Shown here in pieces: positions 52,646 through 61,762 of a stretch of 64,000 nucleotides of DNA. The translations under genes and the position numbers were made by a program. Source of the DNA: Arthrobacter dokdonellae (GTDB lineage Bacteria > Actinomycetota > Actinomycetes > Actinomycetales > Micrococcaceae); assembly GCF_003268655.1 (NCBI RefSeq), contig NZ_CP029642.1, forward strand, positions 1,612,001 to 1,676,000, written 5' to 3'. The notes beneath the pieces were generated by a model. That model made no database searches and was not told where the DNA came from. It saw nothing but the letters and a program-made list of their open reading frames with translations. Every line of letters starts with the position of its first letter. The stretch's first letter is position 1.

Positions 52646-55315
52646 TCAGCCGGCGGTCGCGGGCTCCGGATCGGCATGCTTGGCGGCGGAACCCGTTTCC
52701 GACAGCGAAACCAGCCTTGCTCCCTCCACGTCCACGTCGGGCAGGATCCGATCCAGCCACTTCGGGATCCACCAGGCCGACTTGCCCAGCAGGTGCATGG
52801 CCGCCGGGATGATCGTCATGCGCACCAAGAATGCGTCGGTCAGCACGCCGAACGCCAGGGCAAAGCCGAGCGGGCGCACCATGGTCAGATGGGAGAAGAT
52901 GAAGCCGGAAAACACGCTGGTCATGATGATGGCAGCTGCGGTCACCACCGGCGCCGCGTGCTTGAAGCCGGTGCGGACGGCCTGCCTGGCGGTTTGCCCG
53001 TGCACAAAGGCCTCGCGCATGCCGGAGGCGATGAACACCTGGTAGTCCATGGCCAGGCCAAACAGCACGCCGATCAGGATGATCGGCAGGAAGCTGAGCA
53101 CCGCCGCGGGGTTGGGGACGTCGAAGATGCCGCCCAGCCAGCCCCACTGGTACACCGCCACCACGCCGCCAAACGCCGCCACGAGCGAAAGGAGGAAGCC
53201 CGCCGTCGCCAATACCGGCACCAGGATGGAGCGGAACACCAGGATCAACAGGACCAGGGACAGCCCCACCACGATGGCCAGGTACGGCGGCAGCGCCGAA
53301 CCCAGCTTGGCCGAGACATCCACATTTGCCGCCGTCTGGCCGGTCAGGCCGATGCTCACGCCGTGATCGGCCTTGATGGCCACACCTTCGGCCCGGAGAT
53401 CGTGGACCACCTGGACGGTGCTGGAGCTTGCCGGGCCTTCAGCCGGAATGACCTGGTAGACGGCCGTGCGGAAGTTGCTGCTCATCGTCAGGGGGATGGC
53501 GGCCTTGACGTTGTGCACCTTGCGCAGCTGATCGGCCACGTCCAGGTTCAGCTCCGTGGCGGAGGCCTTGTCCAGCCCCGCCGGCAGGGAACCGACCACG
53601 ACGATCGGCCCGTTCATGCCCTCACCAAAGTCGTTGCCCGTGATGGTGTACGCCTTGTACGCGCTGGAATCGACGGGTTCGGAGCCGCCGTCGGGCAGGG
53701 CCAGGCGAAGCCCCATGGCCGGGATGGCGATGACGGCCAGCGCCACCACTGCGGTGACCAGCGAAATCACTGGGTGCTTGGTGACGAGCCCGCCCCAGCC
53801 GCGGGCGCTGCGGGCGACATCCTTGGCGTCGTCGCGAGCTGTGGTCTCCCCGGCGGAGAGCCCGGCAGCTTCGGCGTCGTGCGAGGTCCGCGCGGCGGCG
53901 TTCTTGGCCCAGGTGCGCTTGGGGATCACCCGACGGCCGATGAGCGAGAGGACCGCGGGGGTCAGCGTCAGTGCAATCAGAACGGCAATGGCGACGGTTG
54001 CCGCGGCCGCCAGTCCCAGTATGGCCAGGAATGGCAGGCCCGTCACGGACAGCGCCGCGAGGGCGATGACCACGGTCAGGCCGGCAAACAGCACGGCATT
54101 GCCGGAGGTGCCCGTGGCCTTGGCGATGGATTCGCGCATGTCCATGCCGGCCAGAAGCTGCTGGCGGTGACGGTTGACGATGAACAGGGAGTAGTCAATG
54201 CCAACCGCCAGACCCAGCATGAGGGCAAGCATCGGGGAGATGGAGGACATGGAGATGACCCCCGTCAGCGACATGGTGCCGCCCACGCCAATCCCGACAC
54301 CGACAAGGGCCATGAGAAGCGGCAGGCCGGCGGCGATGAGGGTGCCAAGCATGATGATGAGCACGGCGGCGGCCACGGCAATGCCGAGCACCTCGCTGAT
54401 GCCGAACAGTGCGGACACGTCCTGGGTGATTTCCTTGCTGTAGTCCACGGTGACTCCCTTGGACCCGAGCGTATTCAGCTTCTCCTGCAGCAACGTCCTG
54501 TTGGCCGGGGTCACCGCGTCCATCGACACCTTGAACTGGATCTGCGCAATGGCAGCCTTGCCGTTTTCCGAGACAAAGCGCAAGCCGGCCGCGGCGTCAG
54601 CGGAGCGTTGGCCCGTGGTCAGCTCGGCTTTCTTGGCGGCGAGGGTGGCGAGTCCGGCGTCGTACTGGGCCTTGCCATCGACAAGATGATCCTGGCCTGC
54701 CTGCCACTGGGCCATGCCGGCGTCGATCTTGGCTTGGGCTTCGGCAATCAGGGAGGCGGCTGCCTGTGCTTGCGGGGAGTCGGCGGGGAGCGCAGCAGCC
54801 TGTACTTTTTGGGCGACCAGCTGCTTTTGCTTGTCCTCCAGTTGCGCCTTGCTTGCGGCCAATTCCGTGGCGCCGGCGTCCAGCTTCGCCTTTTCCGCCG
54901 CGGCCTGGGCCTCCCCGGCGGTGAGCGCCTTGGCGCCGTCGGCCAGCTTGGCCTGCGATGCGTTGAGGGTGGCCGTGGTTTCAAAAGGATCGACAACGCC
55001 CTTGACCGACGGGATGGACGTCGTCGTGGCCAGTGCGGCGGAGATGTCCTTTTCCTGCGCAGGGGTGAACGCCTTGCCGTCGGTGCTGGTGAACACCACC
55101 GTGCCCGAACCGCCGGACGCATCCGGAAGATCGGCCTTGAGCTTGTCGGCCATCTGCTGCGTCTCGGTGCCCGGGATCTGGAAATCGTTGCTGGTGGTGC
55201 CCATGAAAATTGCCACGGCACCGCCGACGAGTCCCAGGATCACCACCCAGGCGGTGATCACCAGCCAGGCGCGCCTGGCCGAGAAACGACCGAGTCGATA
55301 TAGCCAATGTGCCAT
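52646..55315 (-). CDS. MMPL/RND-family membrane transporter
   Basis: The 889-aa protein has the two-half MMPL plan. A first helix (RRAWLVITAWVVILGLVGGAVAIF, about 15-38) is followed by an extended periplasm-facing domain with a long Ala/Lys/Gln helical segment (about 115-250) and helices with LMLGLAVGIDYSLFIVNRHRQQLLAGMD (Asp-Tyr proton relay). The second half has ILIGVLFGLAMDYQVFIASGMREAFVHGQTARQA, with another DYQ motif. MMPL proteins export lipids, siderophores or drugs driven by the proton gradient. The helical insert is longer than in mycobacterial members. A TetR gene lies 62 bases upstream in the same direction, so they are likely co-transcribed. Confidence 0.92.
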   Translation of the reverse strand: MAHWLYRLGRFSARRAWLVITAWVVILGLVGGAVAIFMGTTSNDFQIPGTETQQMADKLKADLPDASGGSGTVVFTSTDGKAFTPAQEKDISAALATTTSIPSVKGVVDPFETTATLNASQAKLADGAKALTAGEAQAAAEKAKLDAGATELAASKAQLEDKQKQLVAQKVQAAALPADSPQAQAAASLIAEAQAKIDAGMAQWQAGQDHLVDGKAQYDAGLATLAAKKAELTTGQRSADAAAGLRFVSENGKAAIAQIQFKVSMDAVTPANRTLLQEKLNTLGSKGVTVDYSKEITQDVSALFGISEVLGIAVAAAVLIIMLGTLIAAGLPLLMALVGVGIGVGGTMSLTGVISMSSISPMLALMLGLAVGIDYSLFIVNRHRQQLLAGMDMRESIAKATGTSGNAVLFAGLTVVIALAALSVTGLPFLAILGLAAAATVAIAVLIALTLTPAVLSLIGRRVIPKRTWAKNAAARTSHDAEAAGLSAGETTARDDAKDVARSARGWGGLVTKHPVISLVTAVVALAVIAIPAMGLRLALPDGGSEPVDSSAYKAYTITGNDFGEGMNGPIVVVGSLPAGLDKASATELNLDVADQLRKVHNVKAAIPLTMSSNFRTAVYQVIPAEGPASSSTVQVVHDLRAEGVAIKADHGVSIGLTGQTAANVDVSAKLGSALPPYLAIVVGLSLVLLILVFRSILVPVLATAGFLLSLVAAFGGVVAVYQWGWLGGIFDVPNPAAVLSFLPIILIGVLFGLAMDYQVFIASGMREAFVHGQTARQAVRTGFKHAAPVVTAAAIIMTSVFSGFIFSHLTMVRPLGFALAFGVLTDAFLVRMTIIPAAMHLLGKSAWWIPKWLDRILPDVDVEGARLVSLSETGSAAKHADPEPATAG

Positions 55316-55377
55316 GATGGTTCCTTTTGTGTTTGGGTGGCCGCGCCGTGCGGAGGCGGGCCGGGGCGGTGTGGGGG

Positions 55378-56007
55378 TTAGGAGCGGAATCCGTTGCGGA
55401 CGTGGGCGACGGCGGCGCCGAGGAGATCACGCAGCCGGGCTACCGATTCGGCGGACGTGTCGGATCCGCGTTCGTTGAGCCAGACCAAGAGGGCGGCGCG
55501 GCCGCCGCCGACGACGGCCCCCACCAGGGCGTTGATGTACAGCTCGTCGGTGCCCGCCGGAAGGCGGTGCCGGGCGACGGCGGTGATCTTGGCGCTGCAC
55601 GCCTCCCAGGCTTGCAGCTGGAATCGGCCCAGAGAGGGGTCCTGGGTGAGGGCACACGTCTCGGCCAGGGCGGCCAGCTCGCGGCTGTGGCCGCTTGCGG
55701 AAAGAGCGTACTCGGCGGATTTGAGGATGGGTTCGTCGACGGGCCGGGTTTCCATCTCCTCGATCACGCCGTCCAGGTAGCGCTGCGTGAAGCTGGCGAC
55801 GGCCGCCTCGACGGAGGGGAAGTAGTTGAAGAACGTGCGCCGGGAGACGCCGGCGGCGGCGGCGACGTCGTCGACGGTGAACTCGTTGAAGGAGCGCGCA
55901 CGGAGGAAATCCAGTGCCGCGCCGGCGATGGCGTCGCGAGTGGCCACCTTGTTCAGCTCGCGGCGGGAGACGGGTGTCACCGGGGAAGGCGTTTCGGGAA
56001 GGGGCAT
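55378..56007 (-). CDS. TetR-family repressor of the MMPL transporter
   Basis: The 209-aa regulator has an HTH at about residues 17-65 (TRDAIAGAALDFLRARSFNEFTVDDVAAAAGVSRRTFFNYFPSVEAAVASF). An alpha-helical ligand domain follows (HSRELAALAETCALTQDPSL). The MFNYF-type pattern RRTFFNYFPS is common in repressors of RND/MMPL exporters. A perfect inverted repeat sits 12 bases before its ATG, fitting autorepression that also controls the downstream transporter. Confidence 0.92.
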   Translation of the reverse strand: MPLPETPSPVTPVSRRELNKVATRDAIAGAALDFLRARSFNEFTVDDVAAAAGVSRRTFFNYFPSVEAAVASFTQRYLDGVIEEMETRPVDEPILKSAEYALSASGHSRELAALAETCALTQDPSLGRFQLQAWEACSAKITAVARHRLPAGTDELYINALVGAVVGGGRAALLVWLNERGSDTSAESVARLRDLLGAAVAHVRNGFRS

Positions 56008-56019
56008 GTAACTACACTA

Positions 56020-56035
56020 AGTGCAACTTTGCACT
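56020..56035. promoter_or_regulatory. TetR operator before the MMPL operon
   Basis: Inverted repeat AGTGCAA-ct-TTGCACT, perfect 7-base arms, followed by a partial TGCAAG half-site at 56039-56044. It lies just upstream of the TetR start codon at 56007. Confidence 0.7.
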
Positions 56036-56090
56036 CAATGCAAGTTAACGGGTGGGTGTGGTAGGGAGGCGCACACCTACCCGGGGCGCG

Positions 56091-56474
56091 CTACCGGGCT
56101 TGCGGGTTCGCCGCCAGGTAGGCCGACTGGCCCGTGGCGCCGGGCTGGCCCTCGGCGAGCGGAATGGCGAAGACGGCCGTGCCGTAGGCGCACACCTCGG
56201 TCCAGTTCTGTCCCATCTCGGAGGTGTCAAAGCGGGCGGCCACAATCGCGTTGGCGCCCTTGGCCTGCCCCTCGGCCACCATGCGGGCGACCACTTCCTG
56301 GCGGCTTTCGTACAGGGCCTTGGTCATCTCGGGCAGTTCGCCGCCGCCGAGGGCGCGGAAGCCTGCCGTGAGCTGGGCGCCGATGTGCCGGGAGCGCACC
56401 GTCAGGCCCATGACCTCGCCAAAGACGGCGTCGATCTTGTAGCCCGGGAGGTCGTTTGTGGTCACGATGATCAT
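56091..56474 (-). CDS. YbjQ/UPF0145-family protein
   Basis: The 127-aa protein has the YbjQ pattern: MIIVTTNDLPGYKIDAVFGEVMGLTVRSRHIG at the N-terminus, GGGELPEMTKALYESRQEVVARMVAEGQAKGANAIVAARFDTSEMG, and AYGTAVFAIPL. Members are small pentameric cytoplasmic proteins sometimes called heavy-metal-binding, with no confirmed role. The start at 56474 is preferred because AAAGG lies seven bases upstream; an ATG at 56489 is five codons earlier. It stands alone. Confidence 0.88.
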   Translation of the reverse strand: MIIVTTNDLPGYKIDAVFGEVMGLTVRSRHIGAQLTAGFRALGGGELPEMTKALYESRQEVVARMVAEGQAKGANAIVAARFDTSEMGQNWTEVCAYGTAVFAIPLAEGQPGATGQSAYLAANPQAR

Positions 56475-56641
56475 TCTGGAGCCTTTCAATGACCCGGCGG
56501 CGGGGCCGGGCTGGGTGTCTTTCCATGGGGCATCCTACGACCACAAACCCAGAAACTCCCGCCGCGATCCGGAATTCCGGGCTGCGGCGGGAGTTGTCGG
56601 GATGGCTTCCGTCAAGGGGCGGGCATGATGTCCCTGCCCGG

Positions 56642-58078
56642 TTAGGCGTGGGTGAGTTCGCGCTCCGAACCCGGCCGATCGGCGTCGTCCGCGGTGCCGG
56701 CGTCCGCCGCCGGGGTCCCGACGTCGGGGGCGTCGTCCGCGAAGGGGTTGCCGTTGCGGGGCGCGTTGTACAGGGCTTCGTCCAGGATGCCCTGGCGCTT
56801 GGCCACGATGGTTGGCACGAGCGCCTGGCCGGCGACGTTGATGGCCGTGCGGCCCATGTCCAGGATGGGGTCGATCGCCAGCAGCAGCCCGACGCCGGCC
56901 AGCGGCAGTCCCAGCGTGGAGAGCGTGAGCGTGAGCATGACGACGGCGCCCGTGGTGCCTGCCGTGGCGGCGGACCCGAGCACGGAGACGAGCACGATCA
57001 GCAGGTACTGGCCGAAGGTCAGGTGGATGCCGAAGAACTGGGCGACGAAGATGGCGGCGACGGCCGGGTAGATCGCGGCGCAGCCGTCCATCTTGGTGGT
57101 GGCGCCCAGCGGGACTGCGAAGGAGGCGTAGGCGCGGGGGACGCCGAGGTTCCGCTCGGCCACGCGCTGTGTCAGGGGGAGGGTGCCGATCGAGGAGCGG
57201 GAGACGAAGCCGAGCTGGATCGCCGGCCACGCGCCGGAAAAGTACTGCTTGACGGAGAGTCCGTGGGACTTGACCAGGACGGGGTAGACCACGAGCAGCA
57301 CGAGGAGCAGGCCCGCATAGATGGCGATGGTGAACTTGCCCAGGGCGCCCATGGTGGTCCAGCCGTAGGTGGAGACGGCCTTGCCGATGAGCCCGACGGT
57401 GCCGATCGGTGCCAGGCGGATGATCCACCAGAGCACTTTCTGGATCACGGCGAGGGCGGAGCCGTTGAGCTTGAGGAACGGGTCGGCGGCCTTGCCGACC
57501 TTCAGTGCCGCGATGCCGATCGCAATGGCGATCACGAGGACCTGCAGGACGTTGAAGTTCACGCTCGTGGCGATGGCGCCAGCTTCGCCGGCCTTGCTGG
57601 AGGCCTCAAGGCCGAGGAAGTTGGACGGGAACAGGCCTGTCAGGAAGGCCCACCAGTCGCCGGTCTTGCCGGTGTAGTCGGCCGGGGCGGACTGGCCGGT
57701 GCCGGCACCGGGCTTGAACACCAGCCCCAGCGCGATGCCAATGCTCACGGCGATCAGCGAGGTGATGGCGAACCACAGCAGCGTGTTCCAGGCCAGGCGC
57801 GCGGCATTGGTGACCTGGCGCAGGTTTGCGATGGAGGAGATGACGGCCGTGAACACCAGCGGCACGACGGCGGCCTTCAGCAGCGAGACATAGCTCGAGC
57901 CGATGACGGTCAGCGTGGCGGTCAGTGCGTTGGGGTTCTTGACCGGGTCGCCGCCGAGGTTCCGGGCGACGAGACCCAGGATGAGGCCGGCGACGAGGCC
58001 GGCAATGATCTGTAGGCCGAAGTTGCCGGTCCACTTCGGAAGGCGGCGGGCCCTGGGGTCGTTGGTCCTGGAAGTCAT
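56642..58078 (-). CDS. Dicarboxylate/amino acid:cation symporter (DAACS family)
   Basis: The 478-aa protein has the GltPh/DctA plan: helices with GLQIIAGLVAGLILGL, SYVSLLKAAVVPLVFTAVISSIANL, hairpin 1 with SRSSIGTLPLTQRVAE (serine-rich motif), helix 7 GATTKMDGCAAIYPAVAAIFVAQFFG (an NMDGT variant) and hairpin 2 AATAGTTGAVVMLTL, then IDPILDMGRTAINVAGQALV. It imports C4-dicarboxylates or acidic amino acids with Na+ or H+. The start at 58078 is chosen because residues before it are not membrane-protein-like; the ribosome site is weak. The C-terminal tail is Asp/Ala rich. Confidence 0.92.
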   Translation of the reverse strand: MTSRTNDPRARRLPKWTGNFGLQIIAGLVAGLILGLVARNLGGDPVKNPNALTATLTVIGSSYVSLLKAAVVPLVFTAVISSIANLRQVTNAARLAWNTLLWFAITSLIAVSIGIALGLVFKPGAGTGQSAPADYTGKTGDWWAFLTGLFPSNFLGLEASSKAGEAGAIATSVNFNVLQVLVIAIAIGIAALKVGKAADPFLKLNGSALAVIQKVLWWIIRLAPIGTVGLIGKAVSTYGWTTMGALGKFTIAIYAGLLLVLLVVYPVLVKSHGLSVKQYFSGAWPAIQLGFVSRSSIGTLPLTQRVAERNLGVPRAYASFAVPLGATTKMDGCAAIYPAVAAIFVAQFFGIHLTFGQYLLIVLVSVLGSAATAGTTGAVVMLTLTLSTLGLPLAGVGLLLAIDPILDMGRTAINVAGQALVPTIVAKRQGILDEALYNAPRNGNPFADDAPDVGTPAADAGTADDADRPGSERELTHA

Positions 58079-58261
58079 GGGACCACGGTAGGCGGGGCAA
58101 AATAGCACCGCAGAATTTGTGTTTCCCCGTATTACGCCCGACGATTGCCGAATGATGGATAACAACGTGCACTTTGTGCGCCTTCGTGACGTATCGGCAC
58201 GAATGTGACGCGGCGTGGCGGACCGTGCGGACGGCTCGTGGAAGGGTGCCTGGGGATCGGG

Positions 58262-58741
58262 TCAGGTCTCCCTGTGAACGTCCGGGTCAGCGTGGTTTGC
58301 CTGCGCCAGCAGGGACAGCAGCCGGGCAAGTTCCGCGGACTGGTCGGGGGAGAGGGCGGCCAGCATTTCCTGCTCGTGCGCCTCTGAAACGGTACGCAGC
58401 TCCCGGAGCTTGGACCTGCCTTCGGCGGTCAGGTGCAGCTCGTAGTTGCGGCGGTCGGTGCTGCTGCGGGCCCGCTCCACGAGCCCGCGGCCTTCCAGTG
58501 AGTCGATCAACTGGACGACGCGGCTGGGCAGCGAGCCCAGACGGGTGGCGAGGGCGCGTTGGCTCAGCCCGGGCGTGCGGCCGATCAGCCGGAGGGTGCC
58601 GGCGTCGCCGGGCGTCAGTCCCAGCTTCCGGGTCCGTTCGGCAAACCGGTCCGAGGACAGCGAACCCAGTTGCGACAGGAGAAAGGCCGTTCGCTGCGGT
58701 GTGCCGTTGTCGGGCGCTGTGCCGTCGTCAGGTGTTGCCAT
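58262..58741 (-). CDS. MarR-family transcriptional regulator
   Basis: The 159-aa protein has the MarR winged helix: LGLTPGDAGTLRLIGRTPGLSQRALATRLGSLPSRVVQLIDSLEGRGLVERARSSTDRRNYELHLTAEGRSKL (about residues 39-111), flanked by dimerisation helices. The DRR wing motif is intact. The start at 58741 gives the usual length; a frame to 59026 would run through the divergent gene. A perfect inverted repeat lies in the 85-base divergent gap with the membrane protein at 58827, so it likely controls both. Confidence 0.9.
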   Translation of the reverse strand: MATPDDGTAPDNGTPQRTAFLLSQLGSLSSDRFAERTRKLGLTPGDAGTLRLIGRTPGLSQRALATRLGSLPSRVVQLIDSLEGRGLVERARSSTDRRNYELHLTAEGRSKLRELRTVSEAHEQEMLAALSPDQSAELARLLSLLAQANHADPDVHRET

Positions 58742-58766
58742 GAAACCCAGAATACATCCTTGACTA

Positions 58767-58789
58767 AATGATTCATAAGATGAATCATT
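58767..58789. promoter_or_regulatory. MarR operator in a divergent promoter region
   Basis: Perfect inverted repeat AATGATTCAT-aag-ATGAATCATT with 10-base arms in an AT-rich island of otherwise GC-rich DNA, midway between the MarR start (58741) and the divergent gene (58827). Size and position are typical of a MarR dimer site. Confidence 0.8.
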
Positions 58790-58826
58790 CGTTATATGAA
58801 TATATTTCGGGAGGATGATCTTGGCC

Positions 58827-59624
58827 ATGACTGAACAAGCGGCACGGGGCGGGTCCCGGTCGGCACGGGGTGGAACGCAGCGGACGGCCGCGACCGGGCG
58901 GCGACGGCCGACAGGCCCCCACCCGGGCGTTCTGGCGGCCGTCAGCCTGGGCCTGTTCCTGCTCGCGCTCCTGCTGTCGGGGATGCTGTCGGACGGCAAG
59001 GTGTTTGTCTCCCCGTTCTCGGCCACGGATGATGTGGTTGCCTTCTACCGGGACAACCGGGCCGCCGTCACCGTTTTGGGCATGCTCCAGTTTGGCTCGG
59101 CCGTGCCGCTGGGGATCTACGCAGCCACGACCTACGCCCGTCAGCTGCGCCTCGGCATCAGGGTGCCGGGACCGGCCATCTCGTTCTTTGGCGGCGTCGG
59201 CGCATCCCTGATGTTGATGTTCTCCGGCATGCTCACGTGGCTGGCGGGCCGGCCGGAGGTCACGGGCGATCCAGGCTTGGTCCAGGCGCTGGCATTCCTG
59301 GCCTTCCTCACGGGCGGGGTCGGATTCGTGACCGGCATCGGGCTGCTCGTGGCCGGTCTGGCCGTGCCGGGGCTGGTGCTGAAGTTTGTGCCGCGATGGC
59401 TGGCCTGGACGGGGCTGGTGCTCGCCGCCCTCTCGGAGCTGAGCTTCCTGTCCCTGGGCGTGGAGCCGCTGCAGTTCCTGCTGCCGATCGGCCGCTTTGG
59501 CGGGATGCTGTGGCTGATCGCCGTCGGCTTCCTGCTGCCCGTGAACCGCGCCGCTGCAAGCTGGTCGCCTGCCGGGCCAGGCGTCGGCAGCAGCGGCGGC
59601 GCCGTGCAGCCACCAACGCCGTGA
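58827..59624 (+). CDS. Six-helix membrane protein divergent from MarR
   Basis: The 265-aa protein has a basic N-terminus and about six hydrophobic segments: VLAAVSLGLFLLALLLSGML, VLGMLQFGSAVPLGIYAA, ISFFGGVGASLMLMFSGMLTWL, ALAFLAFLTGGVGFVTGIGLLVAGLAVPGL, WLAWTGLVLAALSELSFLSL and GGMLWLIAVGFLLP. I recognise no characterised family, though DUF4386-like proteins have a similar plan. GGGAGG lies 12 bases before this ATG; an ATG at 58815 is too close to the site. It is probably the target of the MarR regulator. Confidence 0.75.
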   Translation: MTEQAARGGSRSARGGTQRTAATGRRRPTGPHPGVLAAVSLGLFLLALLLSGMLSDGKVFVSPFSATDDVVAFYRDNRAAVTVLGMLQFGSAVPLGIYAATTYARQLRLGIRVPGPAISFFGGVGASLMLMFSGMLTWLAGRPEVTGDPGLVQALAFLAFLTGGVGFVTGIGLLVAGLAVPGLVLKFVPRWLAWTGLVLAALSELSFLSLGVEPLQFLLPIGRFGGMLWLIAVGFLLPVNRAAASWSPAGPGVGSSGGAVQPPTP

Positions 59625-59696
59625 GCAGCAGCCAGCCGGATGGCAGCCTGGGCGCGACGAGGAACTTGTGGCGGCCGGCGGCGGGCGCCCACCGGT

Positions 59697-59935
59697 ACCT
59701 CGGCCGAATGGTCCAGCACGGAATTCGACAGCGTGCTTGGCGTCAACCTCCGTGGCGCGGTCCTGTGCCTAAAGTACGGGTTGGCGGTCTTGCCCGGATC
59801 CGGGTCCGGACAGGCGCTCGTCAACATGTCCTCGACGGCCGGCGAGCAGGGCGTCAACGTCATTGCACCCGGCCCCATCCTGGCCGATGCCCTGGCCTCG
59901 GCGGGTCCTGCGGCCCGTCCCGTGACTACATTTCG
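59697..59935 (+). pseudogene. Short-chain dehydrogenase/reductase remnant
   Basis: The translated sequence shows SDR landmarks in order: a FDSVLGVNLRGAVLCLKYGL strand/helix, LVNMSSTAGEQG (catalytic Ser region), then directly VNVIAPGPILAD. In intact SDRs about 30 residues with the YxxxK catalytic pair lie between the last two, and they are missing here. The N-terminal TGxxxGIG cofactor loop and the C-terminus are also absent. It is a decayed fragment between two live genes. Confidence 0.7.
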
Positions 59936-59965
59936 CGGAACTGGCCAGTCCTGCCGGAGGCCTGA

Positions 59966-61717
59966 TCAGCCCCCCAGCAGTGCCACCTTGAGCGTGTCGA
60001 GGCCGACGGAGCCCAGGTTCAGCGCCTGCGTGTGGAAGTCGCGCAGCGAGAACGCGTCCCCGTCCCGGGCGGCACGGGTGTCGCGGATCTCCTCCCACAG
60101 GCGCTGGCCGATCTTGTACGACGGCGCCTGGCCCGGCCAGCCGAGGTAGCGGTGGAACTCAAAGTCGAGCTGGCCGGCGGAGATGTCCAGGTTCCTGGCC
60201 AGGAATTCCCGCCCCTTCTCGGCCGTCCACGTGCCGCTGCCCCACTGCGGGGGCACGGCCAGGCCCAGGTGCACGCCGATGTCGAACACGACCCGGGCAG
60301 CGCGCATGCGCTGGCCATCCAGCATCCCCATCTTGTCGCCCGGGTCGGAAAGGTAGCCCAGCTGGTCCATGAGCCGTTCGGCGTACAGCGCCCAGCCCTC
60401 GCCGTGACCCGACACCCAGCAGGCGTTGCGGCGCCAGTCGTTCAGCAACCCGCTCTGGTAGGTCGCCGTCGCCACCTGGAGGTGGTGGCCCGGCACGCCC
60501 TCGTGGTAGACCGTGGTGGTCTCGGCCCAGGTGGTGAACGTGTCCTCGCCCTCCGGCACCGACCACCACATGCGCCCGGGCCGGGCGAAGTCCTCGGACG
60601 GGCCCGTGTAGTAGATCCCGCCGTCCTGGGTGGGCGCGATCCTGCACTCGAGCGTGCGCATGACCTCCGGGATGTCGAACTGCGTTCCGGCCAGGTCCGC
60701 AACGGCGGCGTTGGAGAGCCGCTGCATCCACGTGACGAGCTCATCGGTGCCGTGCAGTTGGCGGGCCGGGTCGGCGTTCAGCAGCGCCTTGGCCTCCCCG
60801 ATGGACGCGCCGGGCCGGACGTGCCCGGCCACGGCCTCCTGCTCGGCAATGATCCGGTCCAGTTCCGCGACGCCCCACGCGTAGGTCTCGTCGAGGTCGA
60901 CGGCGGTGCCCAGGAATTCCCGTGAGGCCAGCTCGTAGCGTTCCCGGCCGACGGCGTCCGCCGCCGGTGCCTGCGGGAGCAGCTCGTCCCGGAGGAACGC
61001 GACGAGCGCACCGTAACCGGAGCGCGCCAGGTCCGCATTCGCGGCCAGTTCGGAGGTGAGGTCGGCCGGGAGCCGTGTGCCGCCGTCGTCCGCCGCGACG
61101 GCGCCCGGCCCGGCGGGAGCGTCCGTCGCGGAACCCGGTTCCAGCGACGCACCGGCGGCCAGGGAGACAAAGAAGCCGTCCGCCGCCGCGTGGCGCTCGC
61201 ACTGCTCGATCACCGTGGAGACCTGGCGCCGGGCCGCGACCAGGCCGCGGGCCGCACCCTCGCGCAGCGATGCGATGTAGCCGACCACGGCTCCCGGGAC
61301 GTTGGCCAGGCGGCCCGAGATGTGCCTCCAGTCGGCCACCGTGGCCGTGGGCATCAGGTCAAAGATGGACCGGATGTCCTGCGCCGGGGAGGCGATGTTG
61401 TTCAGGTCCGCCAGCGGCCAGCGCGAGTCGTGGAGTTCCAGGGCCAGCCCGAGGCGTTCGCGCATGGCGTGCAGGGTGACACGGTCGACGTCGTCCGCAG
61501 GCTCCAGACCGTCCAGCGCGGCCAGCGCGTGGCGGGCCGCAGTGGCGGAGGCCTCGAGCCCGGCGGGGGAATGGTCGCGGTATTCGGTTTCGTGGCCGGG
61601 CAGGCCCAACTCCGTGGCAAAGCCCGGATCGAGCTCGATCAACCGTTCCGTGTAGGCGTTCGCTGCAGCATCGATGGGGCTGGCGGGACGGGTCGGGCGG
61701 CCCGAAGTTAAGGTCAT
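59966..61717 (-). CDS. DUF885-family metallohydrolase
   Basis: The 583-aa protein matches DUF885, a peptidase-like family. It has a metal-binding motif HEGVPGHHLQ (about residues 405-414), a conserved SGHGEGWALYAERLMDQLGYL, YPSEDF-like YYTGPSEDF, and a C-terminal RYLGWPGQAPSYKIGQRLWEEI. No signal peptide is seen, so it should be cytoplasmic. The HExxxH spacing and downstream Glu suggest a zinc enzyme acting on peptides or amides. The substrate is unknown. It is divergent from the FUSC gene with a 45-base gap. Confidence 0.87.
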   Translation of the reverse strand: MTLTSGRPTRPASPIDAAANAYTERLIELDPGFATELGLPGHETEYRDHSPAGLEASATAARHALAALDGLEPADDVDRVTLHAMRERLGLALELHDSRWPLADLNNIASPAQDIRSIFDLMPTATVADWRHISGRLANVPGAVVGYIASLREGAARGLVAARRQVSTVIEQCERHAAADGFFVSLAAGASLEPGSATDAPAGPGAVAADDGGTRLPADLTSELAANADLARSGYGALVAFLRDELLPQAPAADAVGRERYELASREFLGTAVDLDETYAWGVAELDRIIAEQEAVAGHVRPGASIGEAKALLNADPARQLHGTDELVTWMQRLSNAAVADLAGTQFDIPEVMRTLECRIAPTQDGGIYYTGPSEDFARPGRMWWSVPEGEDTFTTWAETTTVYHEGVPGHHLQVATATYQSGLLNDWRRNACWVSGHGEGWALYAERLMDQLGYLSDPGDKMGMLDGQRMRAARVVFDIGVHLGLAVPPQWGSGTWTAEKGREFLARNLDISAGQLDFEFHRYLGWPGQAPSYKIGQRLWEEIRDTRAARDGDAFSLRDFHTQALNLGSVGLDTLKVALLGG

Positions 61718-61762
61718 CCTCCGACCCTATCGCGCCGGCCCTATCGCGCCGGGCCACGTCCG

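Noticed and set aside
52529..55303. A 924-codon open frame on the plus strand
   Set aside because: Antisense shadow of the MMPL gene, rich in His/Gly/Gln/Asp, without family features; high GC leaves long spurious frames.
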